DNA from: Poecilobothrus nobilitatus
Lineage: Eukaryota > Arthropoda > Insecta > Diptera > Dolichopodidae
Assembly (NCBI GenBank): GCA_947095535.1
Contig: OX352774.1
Location: forward strand, 6,014,001-6,078,000
Reading direction: 5' to 3'
DNA: 64,000 nucleotides
The notes under the pieces are model-generated. The model saw only the letters and a list, made by a program, of their open reading frames with translations, did not search any database and was not told where the DNA came from. Each line of letters opens with the position of its first letter. Position 1 is the first letter of the stretch. Both the position numbers and the translations under genes were made by a program. This document shows positions 38,152 to 51,155 of the stretch, piece after piece.

Positions 38152-41100
38152 ATGGATTCAACTACTCCATTTTTTGATCGATCTCTAGTTACAACTACTT
38201 TAGATAGTGGTTTTGATAGCTGTTCAGCTTCTGGAAATATGAATAATATGAATCAATCTGAGAATTCAACAGCAACATCACTTTTAACAGAAAATATAAT
38301 TGAAAATAATAGCAGTAATAATAGATTTGATGATGATAATGAAATTGAAAGTTCAAGTACAACCAGTGATGATAATTTTAAAACGAATATAAAAACTAAT
38401 CGAACTTCATCAGCTGATTCAGGTTCAACTTTTGAAATAATCGATAATTCACCTCCATCTCCAACATCTTATCAATTAGTTGAAGATTCACCTGTTAATG
38501 GAGTAGGAGGTAATATAGCTCAGCGAAATTTTGCGAAATTAGAATTAAATGTGCCACATAATAATTCATTACCATCAGGAATAAGTCAAATTGATAATAG
38601 ATATCGTCATGGTAGTCAATCTTCAATTAAAACTTGTGAAGCAAATCTTGATGAAGAACGTGATACATTTTCACCAATTAGTAATAATGGTTATTCAAAT
38701 GATCAATTTGGAAATGATGGCATATTTTGTCCTTCAACTAGCAGTAATTCTGCAAAAAGTATAACTTCCACATTAATCCGCCAAAAAGATAAAATTGGAG
38801 TTATTGATAATTCAATATCCGGTAGTGATCCACATAATTTGTCTTTACCGCTTGGATCACCTTTAAATCTCTCAATCAATCCAGTTAGTAACAATAGCAA
38901 TAATATTCCAACTACATCATGTGTTGCTACTGGTATAGGAGGAAGTAACAGTGGAAGTGGTAGTAGTAATAATAGTGACTTAGACAATAAGGTTTTCGAA
39001 AAGAAAAAAATAAAATCGACATCAACAAAAGAAGAAAAACAGCGACAAAATGAAGAAATTTTGATAATGGAAACCTCCTCAGTATCATCAGAAACTGGAT
39101 CTTGGGAATCTGTGTTTCCACATCATAATACTCAGATTGCCAATACGATTGCGACTGGAAATAATTATATTGAGGTAAACTTTATAAATATTTAGAAAAT
39201 TTTTAAATATTTTAAATATTTTCTTTTAGATAAAAGATATTTCTTCCGAAAAATATACGAATTTAGAACGAGAGAACAGTGTAGAAAATCAAACATCTCA
39301 ATGTTCTCAATCGCAAACTGTAACTGTAAGTTGTCCGGTTAGTGCATGTTTCATAGATGCAGCATCATTATTGGATGAATCAGAAGTTAGTAACACGGTT
39401 TACCCTCCAATGTTACCGGAAACTGGATGTTTTGGTCCTAAACCATTAGTTAATTCGAAAAATTCTTTACCAAAACAGCATTCTAATCCTTCATCATCTG
39501 GTAAAGCAGTATCATCAATACCAGTGTCACGACAACAAGTACACAATTTAGGAACTAATAGTACAGAAACCACAATGTCAGCAAAAAATTCACCAGAAGA
39601 ATTTTCACAAAAATCTGAATCCAGCCAGTCTACAAGTTCTGAAAGTTGGAAGAAAAAACTTAATTTGGATAAATTAGAAACATTCCACAAATCATTTGAA
39701 CTATGTAAAGGAAAACCTGTTGACGGGTACAAACAACAAACTCAACATTCAGAAGATCGTGATAGTAATACAAGCAGTTGTTCTAGTGATTCACCACATA
39801 TTAATGAACAAACAGTAACCCAAAATGATGAAAACACAAATAATTTATCAGATGAAGAAAAGCTTTGGAAACGAGAAAACTCTAAAAAATCTCGAAATCG
39901 AATTGAAGTAAAAGATCAATTTAATAAAGAAAGTCCGAGTGATATTCAAGTTGGGACAAAAAATTTCCCTAATACTCTTTCTCGAGAAACCATGCAAGAT
40001 ACAAGTATTAATAATGACAACAATGGTGGTCTTCCCTTGGCTAAAGCCGGCATTTATGAGGTTAATGAACAAGAAATTGTGAAATTACGGAAAGAGCAAG
40101 AACGAAAACAAGGAAACCTCGTATTTCAACACAACATTCAACAATTTTCAGGACATGTAATAAATCCTAAGATTCCATTTTCCAGCCGGACAAATGTTTC
40201 TTCAAATAATGGAAAAAATTGTGCTATTTTAGATTCAAATAATTTTGTAGAATATTCAGGAAGTCCCGTCCCAAGCTTAACTTGGTCGGATATTGATTCT
40301 AACACTGTTCGTTATACACACTTTGATTCAAATACTGATTTTGGTGAAACTTCAAGCAATTTCAATAATTCGCGAATTACATCAGACTCAGGTAAGTTTG
40401 GCAAAAAAAATATTTTTTTAAAAGATTTCAACTTAGTAAAGAATGTGTTCTCATTAAAGGTGCTACTTCTGTTTCTTGTATTCTACCAGACACTCCTAAT
40501 AATTCTATAGTGCAAATTGGGCAAAATACTAGAGTCATAAAAGATTCCACTCCACAGTGTGAAGATTCAGATAATTTGTGTCAAGGCATTAAAATACCAA
40601 AATCACGTTGTGATGATTTGGCTCCAATAGTTTCTGGCGGAGCATCTATTAAAGATTTTACACCAAAACAATGTGAAAGTCCACCAGTTCGGCGAAAAAC
40701 TGAAACTTGTCCTATAGTTTCTGGTGGTTTTATATCGTTAGATTTACAACGCGATGACGAAGAAGATGAAAACAATATATCTACAAAAATTACTCGTGAA
40801 AAGCCGAAATTTAAACAACAGACTTGGGTTGTAGATATGAGTGACTGTTTAACAAATGGTAAACGACGTCGAAGTACTAGTTCTTCGTCTAGTAATGAAA
40901 ATACGGCACGTTCAATTCATTCATCAATTGAACGAAATAATTCTGGCCATTCCCAACGAAGTGGGTTAGGATTTTATGTTTCTCTAAATGATATGGAACC
41001 TCCTAAAAGTATTGACTCAGATTACTCATCAGGCACAACAGGGGGAGGTAGTGAAAATATAAGTAGAAAATTAAGTAGATCTCATGATAATACAAAAAAG

Positions 41101-44100
41101 TCTACTGGTTTTTATGTTGATTTGTCTGAAAGTGAAAATTCGAGAAATGCGACACCTCCCCCTTCTCAAATTGAAACAACAAATTCCACACCAAGATCTT
41201 CTACTAGTGATGGAGATAAGAAAAATATATTTTCAATGTTTATTGATCTTGGTGAGAAAAAAATGTTGAATAAAAAAGGGCCACTATCCTTAGCATCACG
41301 TTTATCGAACTCTTTGTTACAAAGAAAACAAGAAGATGTTGTTAAAACTACAGGAAACTTTATTAACAATAATCAAGGTATTCCCCTTTTTTAATATTTA
41401 GTTTTTTTTAAACAAACTCTTATTTCAGAAAAACATAATTCTCAAAATGAAAATCTTGATTCTGCTGGAGAAACTACAGTTGCATCTTCTGATGAAAGCC
41501 GTAAAGCGTCTCTTTTAATGAGTGCAGATGGAAATACATGTATTGAGGCAGAACCTAATTCCATACAATCGATACATCCTACTATTGTTCGCCGAACTCC
41601 AGCTCTTCAAAAAGACGAAATCAAACGACATTCCTGGAATAATCCAGAAGTTAGCTCATCTAGTATAAATCGTCTTCGAACAGAACATAAAGAACATAAA
41701 AGATCATTCAGTTTGTCAACGGATGCTAATGATAAAAACATTATGAATATATTAGATAAGATACCATTAATATCTAAAACATCAAGTATGTCAATTGATT
41801 CTTCACTTTCACCATTCGATGATATCACTTGTTCAAAAACCGATTTAAGTACTTATTCGAATAATTCAGTAACATCAAATTCTGGTGGAGAAAGTGAGCC
41901 AAATTTTAAAAATACTGTTGGAAAGCAACAAAAGAAACGTCGTCGAGATGTAAAAATAAATGAAACATTTGACAAAAGCAGTCAAGGGTCTATTACAGAT
42001 GGTATTTTATCAAAAGATCTTTCACCTTCTTCAAATACAACTGATACCGATGAGTTAACATTTCAACAGGAAGAAAATGTAATTTTACGACATGAATCTC
42101 CCCTTAGTAGTTCTGGACAATCGCCAATCATTCCAAACGTTGGTCCTTTAAAAGATATTGGACGCCCAACAATAATGGAAACAATAATTGAAACAAAAGA
42201 AACATCGTCACCAAAAAAAATAGCCTTAAATAGTGAATTAGAAAAACATACACGAGCTCATACCATGGAATCCCTACATGCGACAATAGAAAAACAAAAA
42301 ATGTTACTTGAAACTGTAAATGAACAGACTGAAAACAATGGTGCTGGAGCTTTCGTTCGACTATCAGATCTTGATAAACCTGTAGCCCCTATGAAATTTG
42401 AATTACATTCTCCCGAGGCCATAATGTCAAAATCAGTCGGTATGCAAAACTTTATTTCGAATAACATTACATAATTAATTTAATATTAAATATTTATATT
42501 TTAGGTAACCAACGACATATTAATCGTTTGTTTCAAGAAACTACACGTAACCGCCCACATTCTTGGGCAATGACTCGATCAACTGGTAATAGCATAATGA
42601 ACATTACCAATTCGGTTGAAAACTTACGCAGTCTTAGTAGGTTATTCCCTCATCTTTCAAAAGAATTTAGTAACAGTCTTCCTAACGATGTATACTCGGA
42701 AAAAAGTGGCATTCAAAATCAAACAGTTATTACTTCCTTGTATCAACAAAGAAGTCCAAGTGATTTGGATTTCATGAATTCTGGTGACATGTCTACCGCT
42801 GATTCTAGCTTAGCATCTAGCTTTAGCCGTTCTGCATTAGATGAATCATCAATTTCTTGTAGACAACCTAGAAGGTTAGGAGAGGATTTATTAAAAATGT
42901 TTCTTCAAGAAATTGGAACAGATGTTGTTGTTGAAGTAAATGGTAGAAGAATCAAAGCTCATAAGTGTATTCTCCGTTCAAGATGTCAATACTTTGCGGC
43001 AATGTTAGCTGGAGGCTGGGTTCAATCCGCTGGAAATGTAATTTCTCTACAAGGATATTCTTATAGTTCAGTACATTTTGCATTATGCCATATATACTCA
43101 GGCGCTTGTCATCCTCCAGATGGAATAAGTTTAATGGAATTAGCTGCTTTAGCAGATCTTTTAGGACTGGAAGGTTTAAAAGAAGTTACAGCCCATGCAT
43201 TGAAATCAAATTATTGCCATAATTTTCATAAACCATGTTCTGGTTGTATTGATGGAATACTTCAAGTTTTACCGGTTGCTTTAAATCACGCTTTAGATGA
43301 TTTGTATAGAAAATGTTTAAAATGGACTTGTCGTCATTATTTAAAAGTTTGGCCGACTCGTGCGTTTGCACAACTACCATCAGAAATTTTTAATAGATGT
43401 CGACAACAAGTGGTAGCCCATTTAGTAAGTTGAAACAAATATTCTTTGTTCTTGTTTTTATATCAACAACTTTTCAATTTTATAGTCTTCAGAGTCAGTA
43501 CTTCAAACAATATTAGATTGTGATCAACTGATAGCACAAATAGCACATTTCCGTTGGGCTGTAATTATTGAAAATCTCTTACGCGATATTCTGGATGCAG
43601 CTTATACTTATATCAGTGAACATTTTTCAAGTCTTATAGCAAGTGACAGTTTTTTGTCTTTAGGAAATGATAAAAGTTCGGATATAGGACAGTTAGAAAA
43701 TTTACTTTTAAGAACAGCTTCGTCTTTGAATCCAGACCAAGCCTGTCGAAGTTATCAAAGGGTTACACGGTTAAATGCTGTTCTAGCCGCAAAAGTAATA
43801 AAAATGCCTGGAAGTTTAAGTGATAACAAAAATTCAAACAGTGTTCCTAGTCAGGATTTCGGTAACATTTTAGTAGTTAGCGGAACGGAAGAAGAAATGG
43901 AATGGAATGAAGAATTTATTCGTTTAGTTAGTGCAATATTGTCAGCTGTAGAACAGTGTTTAACACGACAATGTTCTAGAGCTATGAGAGTTACTGCTTG
44001 GCAAAGGATGGACTTAGAACTCAGAAAGAAAATTCAAAAATAGCTTGTTTAACAGAACCTTTGGATGTTAGACGAAATGCTAATATCGGAATTACAAATA

Positions 44101-45958
44101 CTAAGCAACAAATTTCATTTAGTAGTGGTAGTCGTAACCAAGATTTGTATCAAGTAAAACTTGCTATCCAAGCTCATTCAAAGAAGGCTCTGGAACAAGA
44201 TAAACAACTATATAGAGCTACTACCCATACACAAACACATACTCAAGATAGAAACACACAAACTAACGAAAAAGCAGTTCAGGCTGCAAATAATTGTGAC
44301 AGTAATAGAAACAGCACTGGAGGTAATTATTATTTTTTATAAAAATTTTTAACTAGAAGAATAGATATTTTTATTGTTGTTTGTTTAAATTAGTATTTAT
44401 ACTATATTGTATTTGTAATGTCTTAAAAATTAAATTTATTTTAGCCAAATTAACAAAATCTACATCGCGCGTATATGTACCACAAAGTGTTCAAACGAAT
44501 CAAAAATTAAAATCATCATTACAAGAAAAGCCAAATATAAATGGTCATCGACGAACATTTTCGGAAGATTCTTCAGTTTCTACTACAAGTACTAATGTTA
44601 TATTACGAAATCATGATATTTCTTATAAACAATCTTCAACTAGACCAACATCTTTGACAAATACCCGACCAACATCTTTGACAAATACAAGACCAACATC
44701 ATTAACTAATCGTTTAGCTGAAGTTCGTCCTAGGTATTTAGAACCACGTAAACCTCGTATAACAACATCGGCTGGGCCGATAAAAGCTCAAACATGCAAT
44801 AATCTTCAAGTAAAAAATAAACAAATATCTTCAAGTGATAGTTCAAGAAATTCAAGTCCTGCTACTTCTAGAAAATTGCAAACTGCTGCAACTCGAAAAA
44901 TTGGTACAAAATCAATTAATATGTCTCTAGATAGTTTGGCATCTCCATCAAAAAAATCGAATCAAGTAAAATCTCAAATTCAAACTGAAAATGAAATTTC
45001 TGTTGATTCTTTAGCAGATAGTATGCGCAGTTCAATAATAACTGAAAAAACTGTATCTCACGAATCATTACGTAGCGGAAATAAAAATCGACAAATTTCC
45101 AGATCAAATCCTGGTATTAATAAAGCGCATCTTTTACATACAAACACAACAAATAATTTATCAAATAAAAAACCATTGAATCTAATGCAATCTTCAAAAC
45201 TAGCAAAAACTAAAGTAATGATAAACGGAACATCTACAACATCAGGATCAGGAGTTCAAAATACATCTGGTTCAAGTCCATCTTCAATCACTAATAAATC
45301 TAGTCGATTGTCCAGTGTTAGTTCTACTGGTTTTTCACCACGTGATGCATTCAAAAATCGTTCAATATCTGTACCAATACCTTCTGTAACAGTTAAAAAA
45401 AGTTTTTTGAGTGCAAAATCAAGAGAAATTTTAGCACGTAAAGCAGCTAATTTAGAAAAAGCAGCAAAATTACAAGAAGGAATTAAAACAGAAATAACAA
45501 CTGAAATAAAAACAGTTTTAGTAGTCCCCTTTAAAATAAATAGTATTAATAAAAGTAATAGCAGTTCAAATATTCCAACTAGACTAAAATCTACAAATTT
45601 ACCACAGTCAATTGCATTAAGAAAAAAATCACCGAATGAAAAACAACATACACCAATAGTAAATTATGGTGGTAATACATTAAAAAATAATCAACAAAGT
45701 AAAATGCAAATTTTGAACAAAAGTAATACAAATAAAAATATGATTGATAAAAATAAAAGTAGTGGAAGTTCTGATAAAATAAATAAAAAATCTGGAAAAT
45801 ATATAAATGACAGTAAAGAACACAAAATTGAAATAATTGTTGTAGATAATGGTGATCATTTAAATGAAATTAAATATGAATCAAAATTGGAAAGATCAAG
45901 TACTTTTTGTAAAGAAACATCAGATTTACCAGTTACAGATTTAGAAATAATTGATTAA
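38152..45958 (+). CDS. gprs: Serine-rich BTB/BACK-domain protein (gprs / BTBD8-like), 7 exons, frame break in exon 6
   Basis: Exons by open frame and GT-AG sites: 38,152-39,174; 39,230-40,391; 40,460-41,377; 41,429-42,439; 42,505-43,424; 43,486-44,322; 44,445-45,958. Introns are 51-122 bp and phases agree throughout. The ATG at 38,152 follows AAAAA; the stop is TAA at 45,956. Product is about 2,461 residues if the frame break is bridged. Residues 1-1,500 are Ser/Asn-rich and disordered. A BTB domain lies at about 1,504-1,610 (GTDVVVEVNGRRIKAHKCIL, RSRCQYFAAML), followed by a BACK-like helical part to about 1,760. The tail is Ser/Lys/Thr-rich with three RPTSLTNT repeats. The layout fits the insect 'serine-enriched protein' gprs and, more distantly, vertebrate BTBD8; I recognise this by recall, and no biochemical role follows from it. 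An A5 tract at 44,036-44,040 is one base short: the frame hits TAG at 44,041, while the next frame continues as IACLTEPLDVRR. Confidence 0.85.
44036..44043 (+). other. gprs: Single-base frame break in exon 6 of the BTB gene
   Basis: After codons for LRKKIQK the in-frame triplet at 44,041-44,043 is TAG. One more A in the preceding A5 tract would join LRKKIQK directly to IACLTEPLDVRR and keep the phase needed for the following intron at 44,323. Read literally, the protein stops after about 1,863 residues and loses some 600. A sequencing or assembly error in a homopolymer is the simplest cause. Confidence 0.85.
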
Positions 45959-48900
45959 ACAAATATATTTAAAAAAAAAAAAAATACATTAGTATACATA
46001 TGCATGTATTTAATTTTTAATTTATGTATAATTAAGACTTGCATAATTTACAAACTTCAATCTTATTTATTTCAAATTAGATTTAGAATAATTTTTCCAA
46101 ATTAATGAATTAAAATTAAACTACAATTTTGCAAAAAAAAAAAAATTAAAAAATGGCTTTTCGCACTAAAAAAATATAAAAACTTTCTAGTCAAAAAAAA
46201 ATATATAAAAAATAAAGAAATCATATGAAATAAATAAAATTTGTAGTTATTATATTTTAAGACATTATGATATTTAAGAAAGTATAAAATCTTTGATAAA
46301 AATTTTATCAAAATTAAAATAATTGATAATAAAAAATAAATAATTATATTCCCAATTTTACATAAAAACCAATTTAAAATTAAGTAAAAATAATTTGTTT
46401 TTTTTTTTTTTTTATTATTATAATAAATAAATAAGTTTTTATTCATAAGAAAATAATTATCTAATTAAAATTTAAGAAATTTAAGTGTGTTAAAAATTTT
46501 TTCATTTATCATTTCTATTGAAATTTTTAAGTTATTATATATGTGTATGAAATATTTATATATTAATGAGAAAAAATGATATTTAAAATAAACACTGTGT
46601 GTAAAGAAATAAATATTAAGAGAAAATCTATTCAAAATAAAAATTAGTAAATAAATAAAAAAAAAAACTTATTTTTGTTAAATGTGAAATATATTTTAAA
46701 ATTAAAAAAGAAAATTATTTCCATGTTTTTTAAATATTAATAAAACAAAAAAAAAAAAAATAATATTAAAAATAGAAAAGAAATAACTTGATCAAGAAAT
46801 TTTATTAAATTTTGTTAAAACACAAAAGTTATATGAAAAATCACTAGAAAAAAATGAAATATTTTATTGTTATTAAAATTTATTTCAAATTAAACTGAAA
46901 CAACAAAAAAATAAAAAAAAAAACAAAAAATGAAAGCAAACAAACTAAAATTTTTTTTTAAATTTTATGTATTTTAAATTTAAAGGACTCTATTTTAAAT
47001 TGTAATATTCTGTATTATATTCAACTAAAATTACAATTTATATGAAATTATATTTCTAGTATGATTTTTATTTTTTTTTTAATTTTTACTTTTAATGTAA
47101 ACATTAAAATTTTTTAATTTTATTTAACTATATTTTTATTGAAATAATAAATTCTAATATTATTCTTTTTTGCAATAATTGTTTATAATTTTTAATATAT
47201 ATATATATATATATATATTTAAATTTAACTTTTATTCTATTGATTAAATTTGTTTTTCTATTCTATTTTTTTTTTCTTGTTGATTTTTTTCAATTAAACC
47301 TTTATTTTCTTTTTATATATTATATTAATACACTTTGTTTTTACATATATTATATTTGAAGCTCTAATGCTGTGACACATTCCATGTAAATTAATATTAA
47401 AAATATTGTTTTGCACAATTTGTTTTTTTTTTTTTTTTTGCAATTATCCATTACATATTTTTGTACTTAATTTAAAAAAAAATTTTTTTAACTAAAATTA
47501 AAACAAAAAAAAAAAAAAACATTGAATAAAATAAATAAAATTAAGCAAGAAACATATTTTCTAAATTAAGGAAAAATTTTATCAAGTAATTTCTTTGGAT
47601 TATACACATTTATATGGTTTTTGTTTTTTTTTTTAAACGATAAAATTATAAAATAGTGATGTTTAAAAATAGAAAAAACAAAAAAAAAAAAATAGAATTT
47701 CCTATCAATATCAAAACAAAAAAAAAAATGAAACTTAAAATTTTCATATAAAATTACATTACTATAGGATTAAAATAAATAACACATTTAAGCAGTATAA
47801 ACTTAATAAAATATTTAGAATACTCTTTTTGTGATTAATATTTATATAAAATTCAAATTTCATTCAAAACTATTCAAAAATTAATAAAATTAAAGTATTT
47901 TATATAAATGAAAGCCTTCGTATAATTATTATGCCATGTTATTACAATTTTATAACAAAAAAAAAAAAGATAAAAATTATTACATATAAATTTTAATTAA
48001 ATTTTTAGTTTTGTTTATTATACTTGATACTTTAAAATATTATTTACTTTTAATTACTCCTGAAGAAGTTGGGAAAAAAAAACCAATAAAATTTTGTAGT
48101 CCAAAAATTAGAAAATACTGACCAAATTAGCCTAAAAATACCATCAGTCAAAAATAAATACATTATTACAATTTGTATCCTATTGATAAATACATTCTTT
48201 TCACCTTATATTATATTTTATATTAGAAAATTTAAATTTTATTTAAATTATTCATATTACAAATCCATATTTTCAAAGTTCAAACTAACAACGTAAACTT
48301 TGTTAATGATTTAAGAAACTTTTTTAATGATAATTACCTGAAACTACGAGCTACTTCTTTTACATACAAAAACAAAAAGCAAAACTTTTAAATTTTTTTT
48401 CTTTACTGAGGAAGTTTAAGAGTAACTGAAAAGAATAATTAAATAAATATCTCCCTCCAAACTCCGTTCATTAAAAATATTTTGCCATGAAGTTAGTTTA
48501 GATTTAATAAATTTGAAATACTTGATCTACAGCAGGTTTTATTTTATGAGAAGTTATTTTGATTCGTTTAAGTTTTTAAAAAATTTTTCATTGGGTTTTT
48601 TAAGTTTAGTGTTTCAAAAAATCAAAAAAAACAAAAATTAAATTTACATATATTTAAAATACAAACTTACAATAAGTAAATTAATATACATACATACATA
48701 TATAGTTGCAAAAAAAATTTGTACCAAGTCTTAAATTAATAATATGTAATTCAATTTTGTTAATAAGAAAAAAACGCTTGCATTTAATCTGATTTTGCAT
48801 GATTGAACATTCATTTTTTGTTTAATATAATTTTATTTGGTAAAAAAAAAATAAGAAACAATTTAAAAGAATTTTTGAAATATTTAACATATAAAATCAA

Positions 48901-51155
48901 CAAAAAAAAAAAAATCTTACATTGAGTATATTAATATAAATACAAATATTAAATGTGTTATACAAATTATTATTATTATTATATTCATGATTAAAAAAAA
49001 AAAAAATTAAAAAATAAATGCGTATAGGTGCTTAATAAAATATTGTTTGTTTTTGTTTGTTTTTATATATATGAAATATAGTTTTTATAATATTTTTAGT
49101 CTGGCCGATCCGAATTATCAAAATGCAGTACATACATACTTAATTTTATATTTGAATACCATTATTTCGAAATATGTAGTTATATGATAATAGGTTTGAA
49201 TGGGCATAACATGATCCAAATTTAAATCCGTAAGATTTTTTCTAGTTCGAATATTTACAAAATCTGGTTTTAGACTGTAGTTACCTTTAGAGCTTCTAAA
49301 TTAAGTAAACTATGATCGTAAGAGAAGTCTTACCTGGTCTTACCTATATACATTCTATAAGTATAACAAAAAGTTGCCTATATTGCCTTTATTCTGGTGC
49401 ATATAATTATGGATGCATTCAGCATTAGGTATGTACACACTTATTGTGCTTGGAAATATTTGCATAATTATTTAACAATAACCAGGTTTTTTGTTAAGAC
49501 GATTTCAGTAAAAATTAATTATTATTAAAATTTTTATAATTAAAATATGTAAATATTCTTATTAAACATTTAAATGTCAATTTACTTTTAAATTAGGAAA
49601 ACCGTTTTGTTTTAGGTACATATTAATCCGTTTTTTTAGAACAAAGAAGAGCTTAAAAAGAGATTTACGTTTTTTTTTAGATCTGAACGACCTCATAATA
49701 GGTATAGGGATTTTTTTTTTTTAAACCATCGCTGAACAGAACTTGATCAATTCGTCCTATGTGCAAAACAAATATATTTAGCGTGACCGACCATTATAAA
49801 TTGACGGATAAATTTAATAATCATAAGAAACATTCAAAATAATTTTTATTTTTATATTTTTAAAATTTATTAATTCTTTTTCAAAAAGAAAAATTCTTTG
49901 GAAATTTGAAACGCCTCTTAATAAAAGGTCTGTCATTTTAATAAGTTTTTCCAAAATAATAATAAATAAAATTAAATCTGAGCAATCTGAGTAGAACTTC
50001 TGTTCGATTTCTACGGTCATTGCGCTTAGAGAGGTATCAATTGCTGATTCTGATTATGGTCTTGAAAATTAGAAGGAAACGTTTTTCATTTATGGAGTAT
50101 TTCTTCAAAAACGTATTTAAGATTGGGATTTCCAATTTATTGTTGCTTTACATAGAAGTATGATAGAATAAAGTACACATCTGTAGATAGATTTTACAAG
50201 AATTGTAAAAATATTCAATAGATATTTTGTTAAATTTTAGAATAAATGCAATGTTTTAAGCTTCAATTTTAGCATTTTCCCGTTTCGGATGGTATTACAA
50301 AAAATTGTTTATGAATCCATTTTTGGTTAAAATTAGGTACTTTACTTTATTCCAATCTCTATAACCATAAAGTTAACATAGTATAGAAAATGCAATATTT
50401 ATTTTATGGTTGAAGGTAGTTGAAGCTTTATAAACGGACAGACGATTGGCGAAAAAAAACAACTAATAAGCATATTTTTTTTTTTTTTTAAATAGCTTGA
50501 AAAGAGGAAATAATAGGTAGATCCACATTTTTCAAAGTGAAAATATCATTTCAATGTTTTGTAAAATTAAAGTAAAAAAGAAAAACCTACAAAATTTTTT
50601 GGTTGAAAAAATATAATGGGTGGAATTTTTGTAATGAAAATTTATTAAAAATTATTTATATTCATAAAAGTACATAATTAATATGTATTATTTAAGAAAC
50701 ATGTCAATGATATACATACATACATATGTATATAATATAATTTATTTAACAATAAATTTAATTATAATTTAAATTGATATTCATAATGTTCAATTTTAAG
50801 TTATTAGCCTAAAATACTGTGAATTCCAAAATAATTTTAAAAATAATTTTAAGCACTTTTTTTATGTATTCGCAAAGACTATACATACATAATGTATAAT
50901 CTTTGATATTGGGTATTAAACAAATTTTTAAAAGTTGTCATTTGTGAAACAAATGTACCTATTTCAATTAATTTTCCTTTTCGATCGATACATACAAAAA
51001 TTTAAAAAAACTGGTTCATAATAACTAAAACTAAAGAACATTCATATAACTCATGTGTTATATGTTCTTTGCTAAAACTTATTAATATAAAGGTAAATAA
51101 AATAAAATCGAAAGTTTAAATTTAAAGATCAGCGACAATTTATGTAGTATTATGT
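45959..51155. other. Very AT-rich intergenic region, including 3' UTR of the BTB gene
   Basis: About 5.2 kb without a gene. AATAAA-type words are abundant after 46,400, so the poly-A site cannot be fixed by eye. It contains (TA)n at about 47,198-47,218 and dense A and T runs. Patches at 49,090-49,460 and 49,900-50,110 are less AT-rich but carry no frame or paired ends that I can see. The minus-strand frame at 46,102-46,446 is low-complexity noise. Confidence 0.6.

Noticed and set aside
43941..44000. A very short intron in exon 6 as explanation for the frame break
   Set aside because: The only GT...AG pair near there would remove about 41 bp of sequence that reads as well-behaved coding text; this is too short for splicing and deletes plausible protein.
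46102..46446. 114-codon minus-strand frame downstream of the BTB gene
   Set aside because: Composition is almost only Phe, Leu, Ile, Tyr, Lys and Asn from A/T runs in the presumed 3' UTR; no domain.
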